From Sporolactobacillus kofuensis (lineage in GTDB: Bacteria > Bacillota > Bacilli > Bacillales > Sporolactobacillaceae), in contig NZ_JAMXWN010000018.1 in assembly GCF_024125425.1 (NCBI RefSeq), forward strand, positions 1 to 56,577: a stretch of 56,577 nucleotides of DNA. Direction: 5' to 3'. The notes under the pieces were generated by a model. That model did not search any database, was not told the DNA's origin, and saw nothing but the letters and a program-made list of their open reading frames with translations. The stretch's first letter is position 1; the number at the start of each line of letters is the position of its first letter. Shown here in pieces: positions 16,332 through 24,940 of the stretch. The translations under genes and the position numbers were made by a program.

Positions 16332-17303
16332 ATGGTAGGTATTATCCTAGCAAGCCACGGCAATTTTGCCGAAGGCATTTTCCAATCCAGCTCAATGATT
16401 TTTGGCGAGCAGGAGAATGTCAAAACGGTGACCTTAATGCCGAACGAAGGTCCTAACGACTTTAAGGCAAAAATGAAAGACGCAATTGCATCTTTCGACG
16501 ATCAAGAAGAAGTGCTGTTCTTAGTCGATCTTTGGGGCGGTACACCGTTCAATCAAATCAACGGCTTGTTTGAAGAGCACAAAGACAAATGGGCAATCGT
16601 TGCAGGTATGAACTTACCGATGCTGATCGAAGCATATGCTTCGCGCTTATCCATGAACACGGCGCGTGAAATTGCAGCACATATTTTGGGCACAGCGAGA
16701 GAAGGGGTCAAAATAAGACCTGAAGCATTAGAACCGGCCAAGGCAACCTCTTCAGCACCCGCTCAGCAGGTAAAGAAAGGCATTCCTGGTACATTTAAAT
16801 ACGTGTTGGCACGTGTCGACTCCCGATTGCTTCACGGTCAGGTCGCAACGGCATGGGCCAAAACGACCCAACCGACGCGGATCATCGTCGTTTCCGACGC
16901 AGTCGCTAAGGATGATCTTCGTAAAAAATTGATCCAACAAGCGGCGCCGCCAGGAGTCAAAGCACACGTTGTTCCTGTCGCTCAAATGATCAAACTGGCG
17001 AAGGATGATCAGCATTTCGGCGGTGAACGCGCGTTGCTTCTTTTCGAAAATCCACAGGATGTAGTGAGGGCGGTTAAGGGCGGAGTGGCATTGAAGACCA
17101 TCAATGTTGGGTCTATGGCACACTCACCGGGTAAAGTGCAACCGAACAAAGTACTCGCCTTTAACCAAGATGATCTTGATGCTTTCGCTCAGTTAAAAGA
17201 AGCCGGACTGACCTTCGATGTACGTAAAGTGCCGAATGATTCAAAAGGTGACATGAACGAAATTCTCAAGAAAGCTCAAGAAGAATTAAATAAATTAAGA
17301 TAA
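16332..17303 (+). CDS. mannose-class PTS component IIAB fusion
   Basis: A 323-residue two-domain protein. Residues 1-130 are EIIA: ILASHGNFAEG contains the His that takes phosphate from HPr, and LVDLWGGTPFNQ is the family loop. An Ala/Pro linker (about 135-150) leads to an EIIB domain with RVDSRLLHGQVATAW, followed by APPGVKAHVVPVAQM and INVGSMAHSPGK. This matches ManL/ManX-type fusions. GGAGG is well spaced before the ATG. Sugar specificity (mannose, glucose, fructose or another hexose) cannot be decided from sequence alone. Confidence 0.93.
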   Translation: MVGIILASHGNFAEGIFQSSSMIFGEQENVKTVTLMPNEGPNDFKAKMKDAIASFDDQEEVLFLVDLWGGTPFNQINGLFEEHKDKWAIVAGMNLPMLIEAYASRLSMNTAREIAAHILGTAREGVKIRPEALEPAKATSSAPAQQVKKGIPGTFKYVLARVDSRLLHGQVATAWAKTTQPTRIIVVSDAVAKDDLRKKLIQQAAPPGVKAHVVPVAQMIKLAKDDQHFGGERALLLFENPQDVVRAVKGGVALKTINVGSMAHSPGKVQPNKVLAFNQDDLDAFAQLKEAGLTFDVRKVPNDSKGDMNEILKKAQEELNKLR

Positions 17304-17338
17304 TCATCATTATCAGGAGAAAGGGAGGATTAACAATC

Positions 17339-18145
17339 ATGGATTTGAACATTATTCAAATTATATTAGTTGTTATCGTTGCATTTTTAGCGGGTATGGA
17401 AGGAATCCTGGATGAATTTCACTTTCACCAACCAGTCATTGCGTGTACGTTAATCGGCTTAGTGACAGGGCAACTCATCCCATGTCTGATTCTAGGCGGT
17501 ACGCTTCAAATGATTGCGCTAGGTTGGGCAAATATCGGTGCCGCTGTAGCACCTGATGCTGCGTTGGCATCTGTAGCCTCTGCAATTATTTTGGTTCTTA
17601 GTGGGCAAGGGAATGCTGGTGTAGCTTCAGCCATCGCCATCGCCATCCCACTCGCCGTTGCAGGTTTGTTATTAACGATCATCTGCCGTACGATTGCAAC
17701 CGCTTTTGTACACTTTATGGATGCTGCAGCGAATGAAGGAAACTTCAAAAAAGTTGAACTCTGGCACATCAGCGCAATCTGCATGCAAGGTGTGCGTATC
17801 GCAATCCCAGCAGCATTGATCTTGGCAGTTGGTGCGGGTCCGGTGAGAGGGTTACTTGCAGCAATGCCAACTTGGTTGACCAGTGGTCTAGCAATTGGTG
17901 GTGGCATGGTCGTTGCCGTTGGTTATGCAATGGTTATTAACATGATGGCGACAAAAGAAGTATGGCCATTCTTTGCCATTGGTTTCGTACTCGCGACAGT
18001 TTCACAAATCACATTGATCGGTCTTGGTGCGATCGGTGTCGCTCTTGCCCTTATCTATCTGGCGCTTTCCAAACAAGGCGGATCAGGTAATGGCGGAAAT
18101 TCAAACACCGGTGATCCACTAGGCGACATTATTGATAATTACTAA
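17339..18145 (+). CDS. mannose-class PTS component IIC
   Basis: A 268-residue integral membrane subunit of the ManY/LevF type. It opens with IQIILVVIVAFLAGMEGILDEF and contains the conserved GLVTGQLIPCLILGGTLQMIALGWANIGAAVAPD. It builds the sugar channel together with IID. The Gly/Asn/Ser-rich C-terminal tail (GGSGNGGNSNTGD) is probably cytoplasmic. GGGAGG before the ATG is strong. The next gene follows after 19 bases. Confidence 0.93.
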   Translation: MDLNIIQIILVVIVAFLAGMEGILDEFHFHQPVIACTLIGLVTGQLIPCLILGGTLQMIALGWANIGAAVAPDAALASVASAIILVLSGQGNAGVASAIAIAIPLAVAGLLLTIICRTIATAFVHFMDAAANEGNFKKVELWHISAICMQGVRIAIPAALILAVGAGPVRGLLAAMPTWLTSGLAIGGGMVVAVGYAMVINMMATKEVWPFFAIGFVLATVSQITLIGLGAIGVALALIYLALSKQGGSGNGGNSNTGDPLGDIIDNY

Positions 18146-18164
18146 GAAGGAGGGAGAAATAAAA

Positions 18165-19076
18165 ATGGCACAAGAAGTGAGATTATCAAAAAAGGATCGT
18201 ATTTCTGTTTGGTGGCGCTCAACTTTCCTTCAAGGTTCATGGAACTATGAACGTATGCAAAATGGTGGTTGGGCCTATACCATGATTCCGGCAATCAAAA
18301 AACTCTACAAAACGAAAGAAGACCGTTCGGCTGCACTAAAACGTCACCTCGAGTTCTTTAATACGCACCCCTATGTGGCTTCACCAATCATTGGTGTTAC
18401 TCTAGCACTTGAAGAAGAACGTGCCAATGGTGCACCGGTTGACGATGTAGCTATCCAAGGTGTTAAAATCGGGATGATGGGACCGTTAGCAGGTATCGGT
18501 GATCCGGCGTTCTGGTTCACGGTAAAACCAATCCTTGGTGCGTTAGCCGCTTCGCTTGCGATGACCGGTAACATTCTCGGACCACTTCTTTATTTCTTCG
18601 GATGGAATATTATTCGTATGGCATTCATGTGGTCGACACAGGAATTTGGCTACAAAGCGGGTTCTAAAATTACCGACGACCTATCGGGTGGATTGCTTCA
18701 GGATATTACGAAAGGTGCATCAATCCTTGGTATGTTCATCCTGGGTGCATTAGTTAACCGTTGGGTATCGATAAAATTCACGCCGATTGTCTCCTCGGTT
18801 AAACTTGACAAGGGTGCTTTCATTGACTGGAGTCACTTACCTTCCGGAGCGCAAGGGATTAAAGCTGCGTTGGAACAGCAGGCCGCAGGACTTTCGCTTG
18901 AGGCACATAAAGTAACGACGTTACAAAATAACTTGGATAGCTTAATTCCCGGTCTTGCTGCATTAGCATTAACACTCCTGTGCATGTGGTTGCTTAAGAA
19001 GAAAGTTTCTCCAATCATTATGATTCTTGGACTATTCGTTGTTGGTATCGTCTTGCACTTACTAAATGTAATGTAA
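18165..19076 (+). CDS. mannose-class PTS component IID
   Basis: A 303-residue ManZ/LevG-type subunit. It carries RSTFLQGSWNYERMQNGGWA near the start, then GVTLALEEERANG and the long loop MMGPLAGIGDPAFWFTVKP that forms part of the channel. Hydrophobic segments lie mainly in the C-terminal half. The ATG at 18165 sits eleven bases behind AAGGAGGGAG, so I reject the in-frame ATG at 18132 inside the IIC gene. A weak terminator follows at 19168-19205. Confidence 0.93.
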   Translation: MAQEVRLSKKDRISVWWRSTFLQGSWNYERMQNGGWAYTMIPAIKKLYKTKEDRSAALKRHLEFFNTHPYVASPIIGVTLALEEERANGAPVDDVAIQGVKIGMMGPLAGIGDPAFWFTVKPILGALAASLAMTGNILGPLLYFFGWNIIRMAFMWSTQEFGYKAGSKITDDLSGGLLQDITKGASILGMFILGALVNRWVSIKFTPIVSSVKLDKGAFIDWSHLPSGAQGIKAALEQQAAGLSLEAHKVTTLQNNLDSLIPGLAALALTLLCMWLLKKKVSPIIMILGLFVVGIVLHLLNVM

Positions 19077-19167
19077 CCGCTAGTAGTTTTGCCTAGGTCT
19101 ACGATTTATCCATTGATTTTTATTAAATTGAGTATAAATCCTGCCTTTCAGGAGTTGTATACCAAAT

Positions 19168-19205
19168 GAGCCTGATTCCTCTTAAGTCAAGGATTTCAGG
19201 CTTTA
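19168..19205 (+). terminator. terminator after the IID gene
   Basis: GCCTGA (19170-19175) pairs with TCAGGC (19196-19201), with imperfect inner pairing and a short T run. Confidence 0.6.
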
Positions 19206-19266
19206 TCTATACTATGGAAAAAAAGTATAATAAAAGTGTAGAGAGAAACGGAATGGGGCAAAGAAA

Positions 19267-19659
19267 ATGGTTCAATCAATGAATACAAAAGTCGATTATG
19301 TAGGGAATGCCACTTCTTTTATGGGGCTGGCTGATTATGGCAAAATCATGATTGGCGATAAAGGTTTTGAGTTTTATAATGACCGAGATGCTCGCAAAAA
19401 CATTCAAATCCCTTGGGATGATGTCGATTATGTCATTGCTTCAGTGATGTTCAAGGGGAAGTGGATTCCTCGCTATGCCCTACGTACGAAAAACAATGGA
19501 ACGTACACTTTTTCTTCGAAGCATCCAAAGGAAGTTTTGCGTGCCGTACGAAAATATGTGAAACCGGAACGCATGGTTCGATCGCTGACATTCTTTCAAG
19601 TGGTCAAGCGCGGACTAAAAGGCCTAATCGCCAAGTTGAGTCGAAAAGGAAGCAATTAA
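19267..19659 (+). CDS. manO: DUF956 protein (ManO), PTS-associated
   Basis: A 130-residue protein of the DUF956 family, which is nearly always encoded behind mannose-class PTS genes in Firmicutes. Typical segments are VDYVGNATSFMGLADYGKIMIGDKGFEF, then IPWDDVDYVIASVMFKGKWIPR and SKHPKEVLRAVRKY, ending in a basic tail. It was proposed to be a regulator or accessory factor of the permease; its biochemical role is not settled. It lies 190 bases behind IID across a weak terminator, so it may have its own promoter: a TATAAT lies near 19226 but lacks a clear -35. Confidence 0.88.
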   Translation: MVQSMNTKVDYVGNATSFMGLADYGKIMIGDKGFEFYNDRDARKNIQIPWDDVDYVIASVMFKGKWIPRYALRTKNNGTYTFSSKHPKEVLRAVRKYVKPERMVRSLTFFQVVKRGLKGLIAKLSRKGSN

Positions 19660-19746
19660 TCGCGTGTATTTCGTTGATCGGGTGGGAGCGATGCAACAAC
19701 CCCGAAGAGAACTATCAAAGATAATCTTGCAAGTGCAGACTTTTTA

Positions 19747-19760
19747 TGAAAACGATACCA
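19747..19760 (+). promoter_or_regulatory. cre site upstream of the glucoamylase gene
   Basis: TGAAAACGATACCA matches TGWAANCGNTNWCA at 13 of 14 positions and lies about 60 bases before the chosen start codon. CcpA repression of the glucoamylase in the presence of preferred sugar is the natural reading. Confidence 0.75.
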
Positions 19761-19820
19761 ATACAAGACGATAATGATCTTCTGCTTTTTTTTATAATTG
19801 ATGAGAAAAGGGGAATTCGA

Positions 19821-22061
19821 TTGCAGTCTAAAAAACGATTGGTAAAACGTATTGTTGCTCTTTTTTTGACCGTGATTCTTTCGGTGTCTCTTGGGGCCGT
19901 TCAAGTACCAATAGCGCATGCAAATGATGTGCAGAGCGTGCCTAACTACAAAGGGCATAATTCTTGGAACCAGTTAACCACATCCAATGGTCTGGCAGCT
20001 GCGATTTACTCGGTTAGTCAGGGAAAAATGACGCGTTTTCAGCGGCATATCTACAGCCATGTAGATGGCAACAGTACGACACCGAATTTCATGTACGATT
20101 CTTATTTCGGTTACGGGGTTAATGGAGGAAAGGCTACTTGGTTGAACAGTGTACCTGTTGATGCGGCTGAATATGTAAACGGTACCAATATCATCAAATC
20201 AACGCAGCATAATGACGGCTTGCAATTTGACAGTTATTACTTCACTCCTTTTTCCGGAGAAAATCAATATGAGTCTTCTCTACTCGTCATGTTGGTACGC
20301 GTGACCAATAACTCGAACACGGATAAAAATGTCTCAGTCTTCTCTAACCAAAATATGCATCTCGGGACCGACTATGGAACGGCAAACGAACAAACGACAT
20401 ACAATCCAAATGGCGATTACATTAAAGAATATAACAGCAAGAATGGTAGTCTTGCGATCTATAAAAATCTGAATCCGGCGGGGGAACATTACGAAACCGG
20501 TTTGTCCGGAAGCGGAACGGAGAGCAATCCCTGGGCCGATGCCACAAATAATGGTAAATTAACTGATCAGATTGTCGGTCAGGGAAATGATATCACGGCA
20601 GGATTCGAAAACCGGGCGAATCAGCTGAACGCCGGAAAGTCGAAATGGTACGGTGTGATTATCGGGTTGAATGAAGATGGTAATGAAAGCCGGTTAAGCA
20701 GCGATGTTCTTGCCAATGCACAGACAGCGCTAAGCAGTACTCCTGAAGCTTTGCTGAAGCAGGAAGAAGACTGGTGGACCAAGTGGCACAGCACCGAGAA
20801 GATGCCGGCGGGTCTTTCAGCACAGGAACAACAGATATACCGGCAGTCCACGGCCGTATTGAAGATGTCGCAAAGCCGCGAGTCAGGAGCAGCTTATGGA
20901 CAAGTATTAGCCAGCCTGATCCCTGGTGAATGGAGTATTGCTTGGGCACGCGACGGGAATTACTCGATACAGGCTCTTATCGCATCCGGACATTATCAGG
21001 AGGCCCGTGCAGCACTTCAGTTCTTCTTTGATGCGCAGATGCAAAAGGATGCCTCGGGAGATAATTATTATCAAAAGAATTTCATAGAAAATACAGATAA
21101 GGGCGCTCCTAATTATGGACTTGGTGTCAAACTGAGTGATAATTATCTGATTTCTGTATGCCGCTATTTTGGTAACGGCACGGAAGAATCAGACTGGAAC
21201 AATAACGGGCCAAATATTGAATTTGACGGCTGGGGATTGTTCTTATGGAGTGTCGATCAATATGTCCGGGCAACGGGGGATACACAATTCCTGAAAAATA
21301 ATAATCTCTCGTATTGGAACAAACTGACGAAGCAGGACGCGGACTTGCTGATTGAATTAATTCAACCGGAAAATGGTCTGATTCAGCCGGATTCCTCAAT
21401 CTGGGAAGAACACTGGACCCCATTCAACGTATTAAAAACAGCACCGTCACGCCAACAATTCGCCTATACGAATATTACAGCGTACCAAGGGTTGAAGTCC
21501 GCCGCCAACCTGGCAAAAGTCATGGGCAAGGATCAGCTTGAAAAGAAATACAGTGATGCCGCTTCTTCGATCAAAGATGCAATCATGAACAAGCTTGTGG
21601 TCCGTCAGAACGGGTACCGAACCATTGCATCGTCACTTGAGAGAAAGGGCGATCCGACCTATCAAAATGACGGATCAACAGTTGAAGCAATTAACTTTGA
21701 CATGGTCAACCCGAAATCTAATCTGGCATCAGGCATGATTAAAGCCTACAACCAAAACTTGCGTATTCTGACAGGAAGCACCCCTGGGTATATGCGCGAT
21801 CAAGATGGCGACCTCTATGATTCCAGAGAGTGGGGATTTATTGATTTGAGAATTGCAGGCGCCCTATCGAAAATGGGCAGAACGAACGAAGCAAAGACAC
21901 TCCTTGACTGGATGACGAGCCAGGCATCACATAATTATAATCTGATCCCAGAGTTGCTGGACTACAACACGCAGGATTATGCAGGCTCCGTTCCAATGGG
22001 CGGCTTCGGATCCGGTTCCTATATCCTGGGAATCAATGATTATTACCACCAGAAGAAGTAG
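19821..22061 (+). CDS. secreted GH15 glucoamylase-type glycoside hydrolase
   Basis: A 746-residue exported enzyme of family 15, which releases glucose from the ends of starch, maltodextrin or related alpha-glucans with inversion. A signal peptide covers residues 1-34, ending PIAHA. A beta-sandwich N-terminal domain (about 40-300) is followed by the (alpha/alpha)6 catalytic barrel. Landmarks are EWSIAWARDGNYSIQALI, then DGWGLFLWSVDQYV, then SSIWEEHW with a catalytic-type Glu near 529-530, and EWGFIDLRIAGAL near the end. I chose the TTG at 19821 because AAAAGGGGAA is well placed for it, while the upstream ATG at 19746 overlaps the cre site. It ends at a terminator at 22210-22244. Together with the PTS operon it suits growth on starch breakdown products. 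Confidence 0.9.
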   Translation: MQSKKRLVKRIVALFLTVILSVSLGAVQVPIAHANDVQSVPNYKGHNSWNQLTTSNGLAAAIYSVSQGKMTRFQRHIYSHVDGNSTTPNFMYDSYFGYGVNGGKATWLNSVPVDAAEYVNGTNIIKSTQHNDGLQFDSYYFTPFSGENQYESSLLVMLVRVTNNSNTDKNVSVFSNQNMHLGTDYGTANEQTTYNPNGDYIKEYNSKNGSLAIYKNLNPAGEHYETGLSGSGTESNPWADATNNGKLTDQIVGQGNDITAGFENRANQLNAGKSKWYGVIIGLNEDGNESRLSSDVLANAQTALSSTPEALLKQEEDWWTKWHSTEKMPAGLSAQEQQIYRQSTAVLKMSQSRESGAAYGQVLASLIPGEWSIAWARDGNYSIQALIASGHYQEARAALQFFFDAQMQKDASGDNYYQKNFIENTDKGAPNYGLGVKLSDNYLISVCRYFGNGTEESDWNNNGPNIEFDGWGLFLWSVDQYVRATGDTQFLKNNNLSYWNKLTKQDADLLIELIQPENGLIQPDSSIWEEHWTPFNVLKTAPSRQQFAYTNITAYQGLKSAANLAKVMGKDQLEKKYSDAASSIKDAIMNKLVVRQNGYRTIASSLERKGDPTYQNDGSTVEAINFDMVNPKSNLASGMIKAYNQNLRILTGSTPGYMRDQDGDLYDSREWGFIDLRIAGALSKMGRTNEAKTLLDWMTSQASHNYNLIPELLDYNTQDYAGSVPMGGFGSGSYILGINDYYHQKK

Positions 22062-22209
22062 TATTCGCGTTGCGGACGTTTGCGAACAACTTCTAGGAAT
22101 GTGAAAGATAAGGCGGGATCTTGGGCAACAAATGAAAAGATCGAAGAATGGCTTTCATGGTTGGCCAGTAGTTCAGACAGCTAAAAAAATCGTCAAATAA
22201 TCGAAAACG

Positions 22210-22244
22210 TAGCCCACATCTTTAACAAGGTGTGGGCTATTTGT
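22210..22244 (+). terminator. rho-independent terminator of the glucoamylase gene
   Basis: TAGCCCACA (22210-22218) pairs perfectly with TGTGGGCTA (22231-22239), followed by a short T-rich tail. Confidence 0.8.
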
Positions 22245-22329
22245 TGCGGACAGCTTAGAAGCACAGAGATTCATCTCAATTTTTACTCTCCGAACGTTGA
22301 GTAATCATAGAAACTCAGCAAACTGTATG

Positions 22330-22376
22330 TAAAAAATAGGTGAACGACTCGATACGAGAGTACCGAGTCGTTCACC
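22330..22376 (-). terminator. rho-independent terminator of the DUF2935 gene
   Basis: A perfect 13-bp stem (22339-22351 with 22364-22376) and a 12-base loop, followed on the minus strand by TATTTTTT. Confidence 0.85.
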
Positions 22377-22510
22377 ATGCTATCTCTATAGTTAACTTAT
22401 GCAAGTCTAACTTCAGAAGGAGGATTTGTTCAAACGGTACTTAATCCATTGGAAGCAATGGGGGATATGCTCTTTGGTAGGCTTAGGTGACGGATCATCT
22501 GTGACGGGAG

Positions 22511-23284
22511 TCAGGTTACAATTCCTTCCTCTAAGTTTCGCCAGAGGTGGTGGGCTTCTCTGGCAAGATGTTCTAATAAGTCGGGTGGTGCAGTTGTAAT
22601 CGCGGCACACTGCTTGATCAGTGCATCTAATTCTAATTTGAATTTTTCAAGATCCTTAGTTTCAGAGATTACCATTTGCCGAAAAGCGTTGAGAACGGGT
22701 AACATCTCATTGCGTGGTTTTCTTATGATTGTATTAAGTGCGTTTGCCTGGAGAAACAGGCGTTCGAACTTATGGGTCATGTTCCGTACCTTATTTTGGA
22801 GTTCATAATTTGTTGGATCTAAATAGTGCTGTACAAAGGCAAGATGATCCGCCATTTGCCGCAACCAAAACACACTTTCATGTAGAACCGAATCCGCGAC
22901 AAATACTTGACCGCCACTTTTCATTAAATTAAAGACGTTCTGGGACTCTTCGGCTTCTCGGATCATATGATCCATAAGCGCTACCGGTGTCGACACGATC
23001 ACTTCACAGCGCAAAGCCTTACCCATGCCCAGTGTAAGGAAATTTTGAAATTCACTGATCGCCTGTTCCGATTCATTAACCAGAAGCGTAAGATCGCCCT
23101 GTTTCTGTTCCGCCTGCTGCCATATCCCCGCCAAATTCTGCACCATACTATGATTGACACGGGCCAATTCCAATTCATGGTGACTGATTTCCCTGTCAAA
23201 GAATTGACCATGCTCTAAATTATTGCGCAACCAAAAAGCGACGATCCCGTATGCATCCCTTTCGTAATTATCCATGTACCCCAT
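22511..23284 (-). CDS. DUF2935 all-helical protein
   Basis: A 257-residue soluble helical protein of the DUF2935 family. The start AYGIVAFWLRNNLEHGQFFDREI is the family hallmark, with repeated His/Glu pairs (LEHGQF, HHELELAR, then VLHESVFWLRQMADHLAFVQHYLD in the second half). The spacing of Glu and His suggests two ferritin-like four-helix units that could bind metal; this is inference from composition. The family is common in spore-forming Bacillales and clostridia, without settled function. AGAGGTG before the ATG at 23284 decides the start over 23311. Confidence 0.85.
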   Translation of the reverse strand: MGYMDNYERDAYGIVAFWLRNNLEHGQFFDREISHHELELARVNHSMVQNLAGIWQQAEQKQGDLTLLVNESEQAISEFQNFLTLGMGKALRCEVIVSTPVALMDHMIREAEESQNVFNLMKSGGQVFVADSVLHESVFWLRQMADHLAFVQHYLDPTNYELQNKVRNMTHKFERLFLQANALNTIIRKPRNEMLPVLNAFRQMVISETKDLEKFKLELDALIKQCAAITTAPPDLLEHLAREAHHLWRNLEEGIVT

Positions 23285-23387
23285 AACTACACCTCTTTTC
23301 ATTAACCTCATCGGATACGATTATATTCTGAGAAAAATTGAATATGCAGAGTTTGGAATGATTATTTTCAACGCATTTGGAGGTTAA

Positions 23388-23513
23388 ATGATCGATATAA
23401 TTTTGAAAACGATCGATAAATCTGCGAAAGTGATCGATATATTTTTGAAAATGATCGATAAAATTCCAGAAGTGATCGATAAAATCTGAGAAATGACTGA
23501 TAAAAAGTTCAAC
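23388..23513. repeat. 21-bp tandem repeat with heptapeptide register, copy 2
   Basis: Six 21-base units, again close to RTGATCGATAWA plus an A/T-rich tail. The last three units align one-to-one with units 4-6 of the copy at 6428-6490. Here GGAGG at 23379-23383 lies four bases before the ATG at 23388, and the frame reads MIDIILK, TIDKSAK, VIDIFLK, MIDKIPE, VIDKI then TGA at 23487, a possible 33-residue peptide. The repeat lies between the 5' end of the DUF2935 gene and the holin-like toxin ORF. Confidence 0.85.
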
Positions 23514-23611
23514 GATGTATATCACTAGCATCAAAGATGGGCACAATCATTAATCCCTTGAAGTGCCAAAGGTACATTCAATGAAAAAATTACAGACAGG
23601 CAATAGATGAC

Positions 23612-23750
23612 GCATATGAGCGGATGCGGTGACACCCTTGTGAAAGGGGGTGCGGCCAATCACAGTATTTCAAGCGATGACACTAATGATTAGTTTTGGC
23701 GTGCTGCTCTTGATGCTGTCAGATAGAAAGAAATAATCCGCCTCATATGC
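23612..23750. repeat. long inverted repeat flanking the holin-like toxin ORF
   Basis: GCATATGAGCGGAT (23612-23625) can pair with ATCCGCCTCATATGC (23736-23750) with one bulged base. The ORF at 23650 lies entirely between the arms, so the mRNA ends could pair, as in type I toxin mRNAs. Confidence 0.7.
23650..23736 (+). CDS. holin-like toxin, type I toxin candidate
   Basis: A 28-residue peptide, MRPITVFQAMTLMISFGVLLLMLSDRKK. It has the standard layout of the small membrane toxins of Gram-positive bacteria (BsrG/TxpA or putative holin-like toxin): a TVFQA-type amphipathic start, one membrane span with Leu/Met/Ile, and a short Lys/Arg tail. Translation from GTG at 23650 overlaps the G-run that looks like the ribosome binding site. 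The codon at the position where relatives usually have ATG is ATC (23659-23661), with AAGGGGGTG ideally spaced before it, so the gene may have lost its normal start. An antisense antitoxin RNA is expected but cannot be shown by eye. Confidence 0.7.
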   Translation: MRPITVFQAMTLMISFGVLLLMLSDRKK

Positions 23751-23836
23751 TACTCACGATAGCTTGATGGACGGATCATTTGTTAAATGTGAAGTTTATT
23801 AATGGCATCGCTCCGCTCTACGCGGATATTGCCATG

Positions 23837-23870
23837 CCGTCAGTGCTCGCAACACTGGCGGATTTATTTT
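23837..23870 (+). terminator. terminator downstream of the holin-like toxin
   Basis: CCGTCAGTG (23837-23845) pairs with CACTGGCGG (23853-23861, one wobble), followed by ATTTATTTTG. Confidence 0.6.
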
Positions 23871-23943
23871 GCCTTAATCTAATAATAATACAGAGTTGGC
23901 GCGATTTAATGGATCATTTAATAGGCAGTCTTAGGCTTGTTGA

Positions 23944-24849
23944 TCACTTATTGATTAATAGATTTTCTAGTGCAGGCTTTAAGGTTGGAAAGTCGAAGGT
24001 GAATCCTTCTTTGGTAAGCACCTGGGGGAGGACAAGCTGTCCGTTAAGAATCATCGCGCTTTTTCGGCCAAGCACGAGCTTTAGTAGAGCGGAAGGAACA
24101 GGGAGCCAATAAGGGCGGTGAAGCACAGTGGCGATCATTCGGCCCAGTTCATCCATATGTACAGGTTGCGGGGCGGTCACATTGACTGCGCCGCGGATTT
24201 GATCATGATCCATGACGAATCGGATCGCCCGAACAACATCGTTCATGTGGATCCAGGATACCCACTGCGTCCCGGATCCTAACCGTCCGCCGCCAAACAG
24301 TTTGACCGGCAATGCCATCAGTGGCAACGCGCCTCCATTTTGACCGAGAACGACGCCGAATCGCAGACAAATTGTGCGTATCCCGAGTCGTTCCGCTTCT
24401 TTTGCCGCATGCTCCCAGTCGGAAGCGACCCTTCCGAGAAAGTTATCGGCATGTTCGGTTGATTCTTCTGAGTATGTGGCTGTTGCCGAAGGCGGATAGA
24501 TGCCAATCGCGCTGGCATTGATCAGTGCGGCCGGCTTTTGCGCCAATGTACGGATCAAACGAAGCAATTCGCGTGTCGCGTTCATACGGCTGCTGTAAAT
24601 CCGATCGCGCTGCTTTTTGGTCCAACGGCCCTTACTTAGCGAAGTGCCGGAAAGGTTAATGACATAGTCCGCCGACGTGATCGCTTTTTCCGGCGCAGCG
24701 TCATGCGTCATCCAGCGAACATAGGTGATGTTTTCGTGGTTCGAATAGACGCCCCTAGTGAGCAGAACAATCTGATGTCCTTCCTGCAGTAGGAACTGTG
24801 CCAATTTTTTTCCGATAAATCCGGTTCCACCGGCGATCACAATCTTCAT
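23944..24849 (-). CDS. yfhF: TIGR01777/YfhF-type NAD-dependent epimerase-like protein
   Basis: A 301-residue member of the short-chain dehydrogenase/epimerase fold in the TIGR01777 subfamily (B. subtilis YfhF, Escherichia coli YfcH). The nucleotide-binding loop GGTGFIGKKLA is at residues 8-18. The subfamily hallmarks are NLSGTSLSKGRWTKKQRDRIYSSR and WVSWIHMNDVVRAI, and the C-terminus carries the usual DUF1731-like end (GRKSAMILNGQLVLPQVLTKEGFTF). The reaction is not firmly known for this subfamily. GGAGG before the ATG is good. Codon use and GC match the core chromosome rather than the AT-rich island to its right. Confidence 0.88.
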   Translation of the reverse strand: MKIVIAGGTGFIGKKLAQFLLQEGHQIVLLTRGVYSNHENITYVRWMTHDAAPEKAITSADYVINLSGTSLSKGRWTKKQRDRIYSSRMNATRELLRLIRTLAQKPAALINASAIGIYPPSATATYSEESTEHADNFLGRVASDWEHAAKEAERLGIRTICLRFGVVLGQNGGALPLMALPVKLFGGGRLGSGTQWVSWIHMNDVVRAIRFVMDHDQIRGAVNVTAPQPVHMDELGRMIATVLHRPYWLPVPSALLKLVLGRKSAMILNGQLVLPQVLTKEGFTFDFPTLKPALENLLINK

Positions 24850-24940
24850 TCGATCTCCTCCAAGGCTCTTGTCCCTATCATCATATGCGGAAGCGTTCTA
24901 CGAGACAAGTAAACGGACTTTGTTGGAGGAACGAATCAAC

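Larger units (their letters stand above)
22062..22510. other. intergenic region between convergent genes
   Basis: It holds the two terminators listed separately. A short open frame at 22101-22184 (starting at GTG, with WATNEKIEEWLSWLAS) looks protein-like, but it has no partner and a poor ribosome binding site, so it is not called as a gene. Confidence 0.4.

Noticed and set aside
23268-23546. Minus-strand ORF across the 21-bp repeat (FIDHF-type heptads)
   Set aside because: It is the antisense reading of the repeat, overlaps the start of the DUF2935 gene, and the first repeat locus does not support this strand.
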